The translations under genes were made by a program, and so were the position numbers. DNA of 64,000 nt. Origin: an uncultured Peptococcaceae bacterium. Lineage in GTDB: Bacteria > Bacillota > Peptococcia > Peptococcales > Peptococcaceae. The first letter of the stretch is position 1. The number at the start of each line of letters is the position of its first letter. The DNA is taken from contig CALJRU010000020.1 of NCBI GenBank assembly GCA_937976375.1, positions 35,688 through 99,687 on the forward strand. Reading direction: 5' to 3'. Of this stretch, positions 52,303 to 61,482 are shown in pieces. The notes beneath the pieces are model-generated. The model ran no database searches and had not been told where the DNA came from. It was given only the letters and a program-made list of their open reading frames with translations.

Positions 52303-52979
52303 GGCGCCACCGCCCAAAGATAGCCGATGCCATAGATGGTGCGCAGCCACACAGGATGCGCCGGGTCGTCTTCCAGTTTGGCGCGCAGCCGTTTCACCGT
52401 CACCGACAACGCATTTTCCTCCACATAGGCAGTGTCTCCCCACACACGATCGATGAGCGTTTCCCGGCGCACCGCATGGCCGCGGTTGTCCACCAATACA
52501 TGCAGGAGCTTTTGCTCGGTTTTCGACAGCGTCACCTCGTTCTCGCCGCGCAGGAACACCATGCGCGCAAAATCGAAGCGAAACGGCCCCAGCACCACCA
52601 CCTGCGCCGGCGATGCCGGCTGATTCCGCAGCTGCACCGCCACACGCGCCCGCAGCACAGCCAGGGAAAAAGGCTTGGTGATGTAGTCGTTGGCGCCAGC
52701 TTCCAGCCCAATGACCTCGTCCATTTCCAGATCGTTGGCCGTGAGCAGAATCACCGGCACGGTATCGCCCGCCGCGCGCCACTGCCGCAGGAGATCCAAG
52801 CCGCTTGCATCCGGCAGGTTAATGTCCAAAATAACCAGCTGAAAGGCCCCTTCGGCCCGTCTTTGACGCGCGCTCGCCGCCGATTCGGCAATAACCATCT
52901 CACGCTCATCAGCATTCAGCGCCAGCGCAATGCCATGCGCCAGAGCGGCGTCGTCCTCCACCAGTAAAATGCGTTCCAT
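52299..52979 (-). CDS. OmpR/PhoB-family response regulator
   Basis: A 226-residue regulator. The receiver has LLVEDDAALAHG, the phosphoacceptor Asp in LVILDINLPDASGLDLL and the conserved Lys in NDYITKPFSLAVLRARV. The DNA-binding winged helix ends RRETLIDRVWGDTAYVEENALSVTVKRLRAKLE (cited in part). AAGGAGGGAGCC precedes ATG, and a TATAAT lies just upstream. Co-transcribed with its kinase. Probable target: the adjacent FtsX-type ABC exporter. Confidence 0.95.
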   Translation of the reverse strand: MERILLVEDDAALAHGIALALNADEREMVIAESAASARQRRAEGAFQLVILDINLPDASGLDLLRQWRAAGDTVPVILLTANDLEMDEVIGLEAGANDYITKPFSLAVLRARVAVQLRNQPASPAQVVVLGPFRFDFARMVFLRGENEVTLSKTEQKLLHVLVDNRGHAVRRETLIDRVWGDTAYVEENALSVTVKRLRAKLEDDPAHPVWLRTIYGIGYLWAVAP

Positions 52980-53011
52980 AGGCTCCCTCCTTGCCGATTT
53001 TCTCTATTATA

Positions 53012-53052
53012 ACAAAAACGTGCGCCTCAAACGAGACGCACGTTCTTTTTTT
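53012..53052 (-). terminator. Intrinsic terminator after the ABC exporter operon
   Basis: AACGTGCG-CTC/GAG-CGCACGTT stem followed by TTTTTG on the minus strand, between the permease stop and the response regulator promoter. Confidence 0.8.
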
Positions 53053-55714
53053 ATTCCTGCCGCAAGCGATCGACGATCGAATGACGGCTCATGAGCCGCC
53101 CGCTGAGCAGCGGCAACACCGTGCCAATGATGGCAAAGATCGGCAGCATCGCCAAAATTGGCCAATACGTTGGCTTGAAGCTAAAGAACCAGAACATGCT
53201 CGACACCGCCTGACTCATCACCGGTGTCATGAGCAGCGTCAGCACCAGTGCCAAAAGCAAGGCGCCCATGGTGTAGAGCAAGCCTTCGATGATCAGCATG
53301 CGCCGCAGCTGCTTGCTCGTCATGCCGATGGACTGCAGCATGGCAAATTCACGCCGCCGCGCGGCGATGCCTGTCAGGATGGCGTTGAAGAAGTTCAGCA
53401 CGCCGACCAGTGCCACAATCAGGCTCAGCGCACCGCCAGTCATGACAAACATATTGCGCATGCCTTCAAACTGCTCAATGTAGGTGTTCTTGCTCTCATA
53501 GTCGCAGCTTGGATTCACATTGGTCGTATAATCTTTGAGAAAATCCTCCATGGCAGCGGTGGCATCGTCGTCGGTGTTAAAAGCATAGTACATGATGCTG
53601 TCGGTGCCGGTGTCCTGCTTGAAGGTGTCGGCGCCCAGAATAAACTCGTCGCTGCCATAGTAGCGATAGCTCAGCGACGTTGGCACCGCCACCACAGCCG
53701 TCACCGTGTAGGTGATGGCGCGATAGTCCTTGGGATTGCGGACAAGCTGATTCACTTTATTTTCAGGGACATTGTCAAGTGACGCATACACCTCACCCGT
53801 ATCTGGATCCACATACTCAAAACTGTCCACATAATAGATCGTCACCTGATCACCGAGCTTCGCCCAGTGGGAATCTGGCGTCAGCTTGCCATAGTCGTCC
53901 TCCGAATACACAGCGGCAATGTTTCTGCTTCCCGGCTCCCGCAGGGAAGCAATGTCACCTTCGTACACCGTCAGTTGGCTGAGTGGAAAATCCTCCATGC
54001 CGTACAATTGCGCACGATCATAAATCAAGCCTTCCGACGTTCGTGCTTCGTAGTTCAGCATATTGTCCAGTTCTTCTTCAGAATAGAAATTGTTTCTTCC
54101 CTGACGGTACCAGTCTTCCGTGACACATTCCAATGTGGCCGATGTGTCACCATAAACGGCTCCACCCTCGGTGATGCCGCCCTGAGCTTTGACCGCTTCA
54201 ATGACTGCTTCCGGCAAGGCTTCCTCATCGTTAAACGCAGCACCACCGGTCTGGAAATAGCCCGCATCGGCAATCTGAAAATCGGTGGCCATTTGCAAAC
54301 TCACGTATTTGTCCATATCAAAACCACGCACCAGCGTAATGGTCACTGTCAGCAGCACCACCGCCAAAGCCAGCGATAGGATCGTGACAATGGTTTTGCC
54401 GCGGCTGCGGCCAAGATTGGCCCAGGCCATGGAAAACAGCGACACGCTTTCTTTTTTGCGGCTGCCTTTGCTGCGGCCGCTCCCCTCGGTGTAGCGCAGC
54501 GCTTCCACTGGCGACACGCGCCCGGCCATGCGCCCCGGCCGCAGGCAGGAGATGAACACCGTCACCAGCGCAAAGAGCGCCGAGCCCACAAAGATCCATG
54601 GGCTGACCGACGTGATCAAGACGACGCCATCAAGCTGTGCCACAATGACCGGCAAGAGCACCTTGCCCAACAGCCACCCCAGCACCAGCCCCAGCGGAAT
54701 GCCTATGATCGACAAAAAGAATGCCTGCTGACGAATCATCCGCCGCAGCTGCCGTGGCGTGGTGCCGATGGTTTTCAAAAGCCCGTAGAAGCGCACATCG
54801 CCAGCCACCGAAATCTGAAACACATTGTAAATGATCAGATAACCTGTCAGAAGAATCAACAGCAGCATACCAATTACAGCAGCCGCCGTCGTCGGATCCA
54901 GATTTTCTGTGATCTGCGCTCCGGTATAGCCCCAGTTGACGCCCGTATCAATAAAGGTGCCATCATCGGTGCGTTCTTCACTTTGGTAACCATGGTTGGC
55001 AAGAATCTGATTCAAGTCAGCGTCGATGTGGCGCGCGCCGGAGGCCAGCATCACATCCATATTCCAAGTACCCGTCATGCCGTCGTCCGCCGGCAAGGTG
55101 ACACCCACCTCGTCAAGCACCGCGTCCACGCGGCTTTCCGGCACAAGAATGTGGTTGGCAACAACGGCTTCGTCGTAGTCCCACCAGCCGCAAAGGGTGA
55201 AGGTTTGAGTCGTCTCATGGCCATCCACGACAAAGGTCACGGTGAAGGTTTCGCCCAGCCTTGGCTCCACACCGAGCAGCGCCAGCACATGGGTGTCGGT
55301 GGCCGCTTCGTTCGTGCCTTCTTTGGGCAGCCGGCCTTCAACCGGTGTGCAGTAAGTCCACTTGGCTTCATTGGCATCGCTGTAGCCGATCTCAACATGG
55401 GATTTGTTGAACGGTGCCTCCATCGGCATGCCCAGAAAGCGTCGCAGCCCATGCTCTGCAATCAGCGGGTCGTCCTTCAGTTCATTGTACTGTTCCTCGG
55501 TCAAATACTTAAACCCACCATGGCTGTACCCGCCTGCCTGGCGAAAATTCGCCTGCTGAAAACCGTCGTTGATCGAAAACGCAATGGTGAACAGCGAGGT
55601 AAAGAGCATCGCCGTCAGCGCGATCGCCACAATGGCAACGATGTTGCGCGTGCGGTTGGCCGCCAGGCTGCGTCGGCTCAGCCGCCGCACGCATTTGCGA
55701 TTGGATACCTTCAT
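53051..55714 (-). CDS. FtsX/MacB-type ABC transporter permease
   Basis: An 887-residue permease. After an N-terminal membrane segment (RNIVAIVAIALTAMLFTSLF) and a large extracellular domain, the first FtsX unit spans about 285-410 (ILLTGYLIIYNVFQISVAGD), a second large extracellular domain follows, and the last FtsX unit is near 770-880 (GVLNFFNAILTGIAARRREFAMLQ). This is the long MacB/LolCE-like or BceB-type architecture for exporting or dislodging peptides or lipids. ATG at 55714 has GGGGGTG upstream. It is coupled to the ATPase gene (13-bp gap). Confidence 0.92.
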   Translation of the reverse strand: MKVSNRKCVRRLSRRSLAANRTRNIVAIVAIALTAMLFTSLFTIAFSINDGFQQANFRQAGGYSHGGFKYLTEEQYNELKDDPLIAEHGLRRFLGMPMEAPFNKSHVEIGYSDANEAKWTYCTPVEGRLPKEGTNEAATDTHVLALLGVEPRLGETFTVTFVVDGHETTQTFTLCGWWDYDEAVVANHILVPESRVDAVLDEVGVTLPADDGMTGTWNMDVMLASGARHIDADLNQILANHGYQSEERTDDGTFIDTGVNWGYTGAQITENLDPTTAAAVIGMLLLILLTGYLIIYNVFQISVAGDVRFYGLLKTIGTTPRQLRRMIRQQAFFLSIIGIPLGLVLGWLLGKVLLPVIVAQLDGVVLITSVSPWIFVGSALFALVTVFISCLRPGRMAGRVSPVEALRYTEGSGRSKGSRKKESVSLFSMAWANLGRSRGKTIVTILSLALAVVLLTVTITLVRGFDMDKYVSLQMATDFQIADAGYFQTGGAAFNDEEALPEAVIEAVKAQGGITEGGAVYGDTSATLECVTEDWYRQGRNNFYSEEELDNMLNYEARTSEGLIYDRAQLYGMEDFPLSQLTVYEGDIASLREPGSRNIAAVYSEDDYGKLTPDSHWAKLGDQVTIYYVDSFEYVDPDTGEVYASLDNVPENKVNQLVRNPKDYRAITYTVTAVVAVPTSLSYRYYGSDEFILGADTFKQDTGTDSIMYYAFNTDDDATAAMEDFLKDYTTNVNPSCDYESKNTYIEQFEGMRNMFVMTGGALSLIVALVGVLNFFNAILTGIAARRREFAMLQSIGMTSKQLRRMLIIEGLLYTMGALLLALVLTLLMTPVMSQAVSSMFWFFSFKPTYWPILAMLPIFAIIGTVLPLLSGRLMSRHSIVDRLRQE

Positions 55715-55727
55715 GTTCGACACCCCC

Positions 55728-56399
55728 TCACGCCGACACAATGCGCCCGTCTTCGATGCGGACAATGCGGTCCGCCATCTGGGCGATCTCTTCGTTGTGG
55801 GTGATCATCACCGTGGTCTGTGCGTATTTCTGGCTCGTCACCTTGATCAGCCCCAGCACGTCTTGGCTGGTTTTGCTGTCCAAATTGCCGGTCGGCTCGT
55901 CGGCAAGAATGATCGCCGGCTTCGCCGCCAAGGCACGGGCAATCGCCACACGCTGCTGCTGACCGCCAGAAAGCTGATTCGGCAGGCTCGTTAGCTTTTC
56001 TGAAAGGCCCAAAGTCGCAATGATTTCGTGCACATAGTCCCTGTCCACCTTGCGGCCATCCAGCTGCAGCGGCAGCACGATGTTTTCGTACACACTCAGC
56101 ACCGGCACCAGGTTGTAGGCCTGAAATACAAAGCCGATCTTGCGGCGGCGAAAAATCGTCAGCGCCTCGTCGGACAACGTGAACAGCTCCTGGCCGTCCA
56201 CCGTCACCGAGCCCGAAGTCGGCCGGTCCAGCCCGCCCAGCATGTGCAGCAGCGTCGACTTGCCGCTGCCTGACGTCCCCACAATCGCCACAAACTCACC
56301 GCTGGCCACACGCATCGACACGCCATCCAAGGCGCGCACTTGCGTTGGGCCGCTGCCGTAATACTTACATAAATCCACTGTCTCCAGAATGTTCATCAT
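55728..56399 (-). CDS. ABC transporter ATPase (MacB/LolD/BceA type)
   Basis: A 223-residue ATP-binding subunit: Walker A GTSGSGKSTLLHMLGGLD (about 40-57), Q-loop VFQAYNLVP, signature LSGGQQQRVAIARAL (about 141-155), Walker B IILADEPTGNLDSKT (about 160-174) and H-loop MITHNEEIA. The family, and the adjacent FtsX permease, fit a peptide or lipoprotein exporter or target-protection system. GGAGG precedes ATG. Confidence 0.95.
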   Translation of the reverse strand: MMNILETVDLCKYYGSGPTQVRALDGVSMRVASGEFVAIVGTSGSGKSTLLHMLGGLDRPTSGSVTVDGQELFTLSDEALTIFRRRKIGFVFQAYNLVPVLSVYENIVLPLQLDGRKVDRDYVHEIIATLGLSEKLTSLPNQLSGGQQQRVAIARALAAKPAIILADEPTGNLDSKTSQDVLGLIKVTSQKYAQTTVMITHNEEIAQMADRIVRIEDGRIVSA

Positions 56400-56526
56400 C
56401 CCAACCTCCTTCGTCGTTGATGGTCAATCTCCTTCATTGCCCTCATCATACCACAGCAAAATGACCAGTCTCTGTCGAGAATGTGACAGTTTTGACAGAA
56501 GCTGGCGGAAAAGGATAAGCCTGAAA

Positions 56527-56547
56527 CTATTAGCTTGAAGCTAATAG
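56527..56547. promoter_or_regulatory. Perfect 10-bp palindrome upstream of the ferredoxin-flavoprotein operon
   Basis: CTATTAGCTT-G-AAGCTAATAG is a 10-bp perfect inverted repeat about 110 bp before the ferredoxin start. A protein operator or a cruciform is possible. The spacing of any promoter is unclear. Confidence 0.5.
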
Positions 56548-56654
56548 CCCTCTTAATAAGCGAGTATTATCACTTCCATAAATTTTATTTTATAATAAGT
56601 CCTGTAATCAAGTTCTTGCAAGACAAAAAATCCTAGCGAAAGAGGTGTGGCGTA

Positions 56655-56900
56655 ATGCCTCCTGTAATTGATAAAACCAAATGCGTCAAGTGCGGCACGT
56701 GCGTAGAAAGCTGCTGCATGGACGTGATCAAGAAAACTGAAACCGAACCTGCAGATATTGTCGTCCGTTATCCAAACGAATGCTGGCACTGCCGCGCTTG
56801 CGTTATGGATTGCCCACAGGGCGCCATCACAATGCGCTATCCACTGTCTCACATGATGTTCGTCATGGATGTGCCAAATGCTGAAGGAGGGGAACAATAA
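56655..56900 (+). CDS. Two-[4Fe-4S] ferredoxin, AprB-like
   Basis: An 81-residue ferredoxin: CVKCGTCVESCCMDVI and CWHCRACVMDCPQGAI give two CxxCxxCxxxC clusters. The arrangement and the following flavoprotein resemble a shortened AprB or ferredoxin partner of AprA/fumarate-reductase-type enzymes. GAAAGAGGTG precedes ATG. The stop overlaps the flavoprotein start by one base (TAATG), so expression is tightly coupled. Confidence 0.93.
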   Translation: MPPVIDKTKCVKCGTCVESCCMDVIKKTETEPADIVVRYPNECWHCRACVMDCPQGAITMRYPLSHMMFVMDVPNAEGGEQ

Positions 56901-58579
56901 TGGAAGTCAAAATCAGAAAAGAGCCAATTCAGGCAGATGTACTCATCATTGGCGGCGGCGTTGCTGGTATGCAGGCAGCCATTGCTGCTGGTGAAAAAGG
57001 CGCCAACGTTGTTGTTGTAGAAAAGGCGAACACTCGTCATTCCGGCTGCAGTGCCTGCGGCACCGACCACTTTATGTGCTACATTCCTGAATGCCACGGC
57101 GATGACGTCAACCAAATCCTGCAGGAAATCATGGAAAGTCTTCTTGGACCAAACCAGGATATGGACATTTTCGTTAAGATGATCAAACGTTCCTATGAAC
57201 TGATTCAAAAATGGGAATCCTATGGGATCAACATGCGCCCTACTGGCAAGTGGAACTTCGAAGGTCATACCATGCCAGGCCGCCGCAACTTCCATTTGAA
57301 ATACGATGGTCATAATCAGAAAGAACTGCTGACAAAGAAGGCTCGCCAAGTTGGCGCAAAGGTCATCAACCACACCACCATCACCGAATTGCTCGTGAAA
57401 GACGGCAAAGTCGTTGGTGCCATCGGTATCAACAGCCAGAAAGATCAGCCAGAAATGGTTATCTTCCAGACAAAGAGTGCCATCATCACCACTGGTGGGG
57501 CATCCCGTCTCTATCCAAACCTCAACCCAGCATTTCCTTTCGACATGGCTCTGTGCCCATCCAACGGCGCTGGTGCAGCCATCGCTTATCGTGCTGGTGC
57601 AAAACTGGTTAACCTCGATATTCCTTATGTTCATGCTGGCCCAACCATTTTCCAGCGTGGTGGTAAAGGTACCTGGATCGGCTTACTCACCGACATCACC
57701 GGCAAACCAGTCGGCCCATTCATGACCAAGCCAAGCCGTGAATATGGTGATGTTACCTCCGATATCTGGCAGGGTGTATTCTCCGAAAAGATCGCTGATG
57801 GGACTGGCCCTGTATACATGAACTGCTCTGCACTGTCTGACGAAGATTTGGATTATCAGCGCACCGCTTTCGTTTCCGAAGGCTGCACCTCCATCAATGA
57901 ATACTTCGATCAGTACGGCATCGATCTGCACAAACAGATGGTTGAATTCAGCACTTATGAATGCGACTACGCTGCCTGCGGCCCAGAAATCAATGCCGAC
58001 ACCGAAACCTCTCTGCCTGGCCTCTATGCTGCTGGCGACCTGGTTGGTAATGTTTGCGGCCGTATCACTGGTGCTGCTGTTCTTGGTCAGATCTCCGGTG
58101 AAAATGCTGCCGATTACAGCAAGGAACTCGAATTCACTGCCATCGATGACATGCCAATCATCAAGGAAAAATACGAATGGTACAATGCTGTCATGAACAG
58201 AGAAATCGGCGCCGGCTGGCTGGAAGTCAACTCTACCCTGAGCCAGATCATGGACAAATACCTCAGCGTCAAGAGTGTGCGTTCTGAGTCTCTGATGCGC
58301 GCTGGTTACAAATACCTCGGCGACCTCAAGAAATACGCTACTGAACAACTCAAGGCTGAAAATGCTCATGAACTGATGCGTACGCTCGAAGTCATGGACC
58401 TCATGGATCTCAGTCAGGCCATCTTCCTTTGCTCCGAAAACAGAAAGGAAACCCGTGGATTCCATCGCCGTTCCGACTACACCTTCACCAACCCTCTCCT
58501 GAACAACAGATTCCAGACCATTTGCCTGGAAGACGGCAAACCTGTACTCGAGTTCCGTGATAAGGTGAAAAAATATTAA
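56900..58579 (+). CDS. FAD-dependent AprA/fumarate-reductase-like flavoprotein
   Basis: A 559-residue flavoprotein: FAD-binding GXGXXG-type VLIIGGGVAGMQAAIAAGEKG (cited in part, about 14-34), GCSACGTDHFMCYIPE, GGASRLYPNLNP, GLYAAGDLVGNVCGRITGA (about 375-393). It looks like adenylylsulfate reductase alpha subunit or fumarate-reductase-type enzymes, but it is shorter than classical AprA and its partner ferredoxin is smaller than AprB. The pair probably reduces a soluble anion, such as an unsaturated organic acid or an oxidised sulfur species. Hairpin and separate promoter downstream precede a DASS transporter. Confidence 0.9.
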   Translation: MEVKIRKEPIQADVLIIGGGVAGMQAAIAAGEKGANVVVVEKANTRHSGCSACGTDHFMCYIPECHGDDVNQILQEIMESLLGPNQDMDIFVKMIKRSYELIQKWESYGINMRPTGKWNFEGHTMPGRRNFHLKYDGHNQKELLTKKARQVGAKVINHTTITELLVKDGKVVGAIGINSQKDQPEMVIFQTKSAIITTGGASRLYPNLNPAFPFDMALCPSNGAGAAIAYRAGAKLVNLDIPYVHAGPTIFQRGGKGTWIGLLTDITGKPVGPFMTKPSREYGDVTSDIWQGVFSEKIADGTGPVYMNCSALSDEDLDYQRTAFVSEGCTSINEYFDQYGIDLHKQMVEFSTYECDYAACGPEINADTETSLPGLYAAGDLVGNVCGRITGAAVLGQISGENAADYSKELEFTAIDDMPIIKEKYEWYNAVMNREIGAGWLEVNSTLSQIMDKYLSVKSVRSESLMRAGYKYLGDLKKYATEQLKAENAHELMRTLEVMDLMDLSQAIFLCSENRKETRGFHRRSDYTFTNPLLNNRFQTICLEDGKPVLEFRDKVKKY

Positions 58580-58610
58580 TCACTATTTTGCTTTCAAAGA
58601 TTTCATCTAC

Positions 58611-58657
58611 GTGCAGCACGCATATTGCTTGTCATAGTGCTTGCTGCACCATTTTTT
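58611..58657 (+). terminator. Hairpin after the flavoprotein gene
   Basis: GTGCAGCA (58611-58618) and TGCTGCAC (58642-58649) form a stem followed by CATTTTTT. It probably ends the ferredoxin-flavoprotein transcript. Confidence 0.65.
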
Positions 58658-58664
58658 AAGCATA

Positions 58665-58694
58665 TTGACTACAAATGCGAATATTAAATATACA
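58665..58694 (+). promoter_or_regulatory. Promoter of the DASS gene
   Basis: TTGACT at 58665-58670 and TATACA at 58689-58694, spaced 18 bp, about 50 bp before the transporter start. Confidence 0.5.
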
Positions 58695-58742
58695 ATTATT
58701 ATTTAAACATTAATTTGCTACTAGAAAAATGAGGTGTTCATC

Positions 58743-60245
58743 ATGTCATCGGAAACAAAAAAAGTTTCTAAAACCAAGCCATCATATTGGGTTCATCTTA
58801 TTATCGGGCTTTTAATCATGATCGGTTTTCCACAATTGGGACCTTTTGAACCAATCACCGAAACTGGTATGTGGGTTGCCGGCATTTTGATCGGCATGGT
58901 TTATCTTTGGTCAACGCTCGACAGCATTTGGCCTAGTATTTTAGGGCTGCTCTTATTTGCTCTGTATTCCGGCTTTTTGGGAGAAGATGTTACCGGATAC
59001 AACGCTGTCAGAACGGTCTTTCTTAATGCTGTAGGCAGCGATATCGTTATCACTGTTATTCTTGGGATGGTTTTGTTTGGCGCCATTGAATATGCTGGCT
59101 GCACCAAATACCTGGCACGCTTTTTCTTAACCAGAAAAATCATCACTGGCCGTCCATATGTATTCTTGTTCATCGTGTTTTTCTGCTCTTATTTCGTGGC
59201 CGGCTTTACCCTTCCTATCGCTTCCTTGTTGATTTTGTGGCCTTTGATGTATGAATCTATGAGTGAGTTTGGCTATAAACCACAGGATAAGATTTTCTGG
59301 ATTTCTATCTTTGGGATTTATCTGGCTGCAACACTTGGCCAGCCAATGTTCCCATTCAAAGGCGCTGCATTGGTTATCACCGGTGTATTCTCAAAAGCAG
59401 CTGGTATTGATATCAGCTACCCTGCTTACATTGCCTACAACTTCATCATGGCCATTTTATTACTCCTGATCTTCCTGATTTTTGTAAAGTTCATCCTGCG
59501 TCCAGACGTCAGCAAGCTGAAAAATGTTTCACCTGAGATGTTCAACAAAAATCCATTGCCACCAATGAATGTACAGCAAAAAGCGACCCTGTTGGCTTGC
59601 CTGTGCTTCATCGTCCTTCTGTTGGCACCAAGCTTCATGCCTAAAGACTGGGCATTGACCAATATTTTGAACAGCTACGGCACCACCGGTATCATGGGCT
59701 TGTGCATCATCGTACTGATGATTCTGCGCCATGACGGCAAACCACTGCTCAACTATCGCGATGTCGCAAAGACGTCGGTATCCTGGGATATTTTCTTCCT
59801 GGTTGCCGCTTCCGTTTACGTCTGCAACGCGGTTGCTCAGCCACAAACAGGCCTGAAAGAATTCATTGTTCAAACACTGACACCACTCCTTGGGAACAAG
59901 CCAAGTTTTGTGTTCGTCGGCATTCTCCTGCTCGTGGCTGTCATCACAGCAAACTTTGCCAACAATGCCGGCATGGCGAGCATCCTGATTCCAGTTGCCC
60001 TGGCGTTCGAAGACATGTATCCAAACGTGCCAATGATCGCCGTCTGCATGAGCATCTGCATGATCGTCTTTGTCACCGGCGCCACCCCTGCCGGCTCCCC
60101 ATACGCAGCCATGCTGCATGGGCAGAAAGACAAGATCACTTTCAAGCAGATCGAAACCTGCGCGCTGCCAATGCTGCTCGCTGGCTGGGTGCTCTATACC
60201 TTTATCGGCTACAATTTCGCAAAAATTGTTTTCGGCCTCTTCTAA
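58743..60245 (+). CDS. DASS/SLC13-type anion transporter (subgroup distinct from the other two)
   Basis: A 500-residue transporter with about 12 hydrophobic segments (WVHLIIGLLIMIGFPQ; FANNAGMASILIPVALAF; ATPAGSPYAAMLHG). It shares the overall family with the DASS proteins at 29439 and 33065 but not their terminal signatures, so it is a separate branch. Placement after the flavoprotein suggests it imports the electron acceptor or exports the product. ATG at 58743 follows GAGGTG. Confidence 0.88.
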   Translation: MSSETKKVSKTKPSYWVHLIIGLLIMIGFPQLGPFEPITETGMWVAGILIGMVYLWSTLDSIWPSILGLLLFALYSGFLGEDVTGYNAVRTVFLNAVGSDIVITVILGMVLFGAIEYAGCTKYLARFFLTRKIITGRPYVFLFIVFFCSYFVAGFTLPIASLLILWPLMYESMSEFGYKPQDKIFWISIFGIYLAATLGQPMFPFKGAALVITGVFSKAAGIDISYPAYIAYNFIMAILLLLIFLIFVKFILRPDVSKLKNVSPEMFNKNPLPPMNVQQKATLLACLCFIVLLLAPSFMPKDWALTNILNSYGTTGIMGLCIIVLMILRHDGKPLLNYRDVAKTSVSWDIFFLVAASVYVCNAVAQPQTGLKEFIVQTLTPLLGNKPSFVFVGILLLVAVITANFANNAGMASILIPVALAFEDMYPNVPMIAVCMSICMIVFVTGATPAGSPYAAMLHGQKDKITFKQIETCALPMLLAGWVLYTFIGYNFAKIVFGLF

Positions 60246-60290
60246 TAAGCGGCCCTTCCTTTCCATCTACACGATGTAGATTCCCCTTGA

Positions 60291-60320
60291 AAAAAGCCCG
60301 TCAAAATTGACGGGCTTTTT
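60291..60320 (+). terminator. Intrinsic terminator
   Basis: AAAAAGCCCGTCA/TGACGGGCTTTTT stem with a four-base loop after the transporter gene. Confidence 0.88.
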
Positions 60321-60402
60321 GGCGTCATGGGTATCATAAATGGCTTTTATGTGTTATGCTTGATACAATGATTACATATGGACTCGAATGAAGGGGATTA
60401 TC

Positions 60403-61329
60403 ATGAATCTAAATCAAGTACGCTACCTGCTTATGATCCATGAAACGGGATCTATTCGACAAGCAGCAGATAATTTATTTATCTCTGCACCGTCCATCAG
60501 CACGGCGATCAAAAATCTGGAAGACGAATTGGGCTACCCTTTGCTATTGCGCCACCACAACGGCGTCAGTTTTACCGAAGAAGGTGAAGAAGCCATTCTT
60601 TTAATGAAGGAACTTGAAGACATCATCAATAAACTTCATCACCTGCACCAGGACATGTCCATCGCTGGCGAAGTGACCATCGGCGTGTCACTGCACGTGA
60701 AAGCGTCACTATTTCTGCCGACCTTGCTCCATCTGCGCGCCACCTATCCAGAGCTCGCCATCAAAAGCACCGAAGCAAAAAGCCGGGACATCCTGCGCGA
60801 TGTCATTCAAGGGCACCTCAATCTAGGAATCATTCATTACACCAACATCGATGAAGCCTATTTTCTCAACAGTATTACACGCAACCATCTGACATTCGCC
60901 AAACTTTTTGAAGGCCAGATGATCTTTGTGGTCCATGAAGATCATCCTTTGACCAAGCGCGCCCGCGTCACCATGGCGGACATTTTACAGTATCCCTTCT
61001 TAAATTACTTTAAAACCGACTTCACCAAGGAGCACCACAAAACCTTGCAGCACCACAACCCCGATTATCGACTGGTGCAAACCGACGACCGAGACATGTA
61101 CCGCGACTTGCTCCACAATTCCAACGCCGTCACCCTCATGCCAGAATTTAACAACCAACGCTCCATCAAGCAATTCACAGGGCTTACCTTCATCCGCGTC
61201 GCAGACTTTGACTGTCCCTGCACCGTCGGCTGGATTCACAGCAGTGAACCCCTAAGCCGCATCGAAATGGCCGTCATCGACGCCCTGAAAGAAGAAGTGA
61301 AGAACGGCACCGCCAGTCAAAACACCTAA
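60403..61329 (+). CDS. LysR-family regulator of the flavoprotein/DASS cassette
   Basis: A 308-residue LysR regulator: IRQAADNLFISAPSISTAIK in the HTH, linker NLEDELGYPLL and effector half (VTIGVSLHVKASLFLPTLLH; LINYF-like segments). Start at 60403 follows GAAGGGG; an upstream in-frame ATG is less well placed. It is co-oriented with the ferredoxin/flavoprotein/DASS genes but separated by a terminator, and presumably senses the transported anion. Confidence 0.92.
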   Translation: MNLNQVRYLLMIHETGSIRQAADNLFISAPSISTAIKNLEDELGYPLLLRHHNGVSFTEEGEEAILLMKELEDIINKLHHLHQDMSIAGEVTIGVSLHVKASLFLPTLLHLRATYPELAIKSTEAKSRDILRDVIQGHLNLGIIHYTNIDEAYFLNSITRNHLTFAKLFEGQMIFVVHEDHPLTKRARVTMADILQYPFLNYFKTDFTKEHHKTLQHHNPDYRLVQTDDRDMYRDLLHNSNAVTLMPEFNNQRSIKQFTGLTFIRVADFDCPCTVGWIHSSEPLSRIEMAVIDALKEEVKNGTASQNT

Positions 61330-61330
61330 C

Positions 61331-61366
61331 AAACAACCGAGCCACTGCATGAAGGCTCGGTTGTTT
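61331..61366 (+). terminator. Intrinsic terminator after the LysR gene
   Basis: AAACAACCGAGC...GCTCGGTTGTTT stem with T tract at the end of the LysR gene. Confidence 0.85.
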
Positions 61367-61482
61367 GCTCTTCATGGTCATTCTTTCTATATAGAAATCC
61401 TGCATGGGGTATTCGGCTTTTGAAGCTATGCGCTCTTGGCAAAACATGCTATAATATTATAAAAACGACAGTGGAGGTCTTT

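Noticed and set aside
56900..58579. A dissimilatory sulfate reduction locus
   Set aside because: The flavoprotein and ferredoxin are AprAB-like but short, and no sat, qmo or dsr gene is present in the window.
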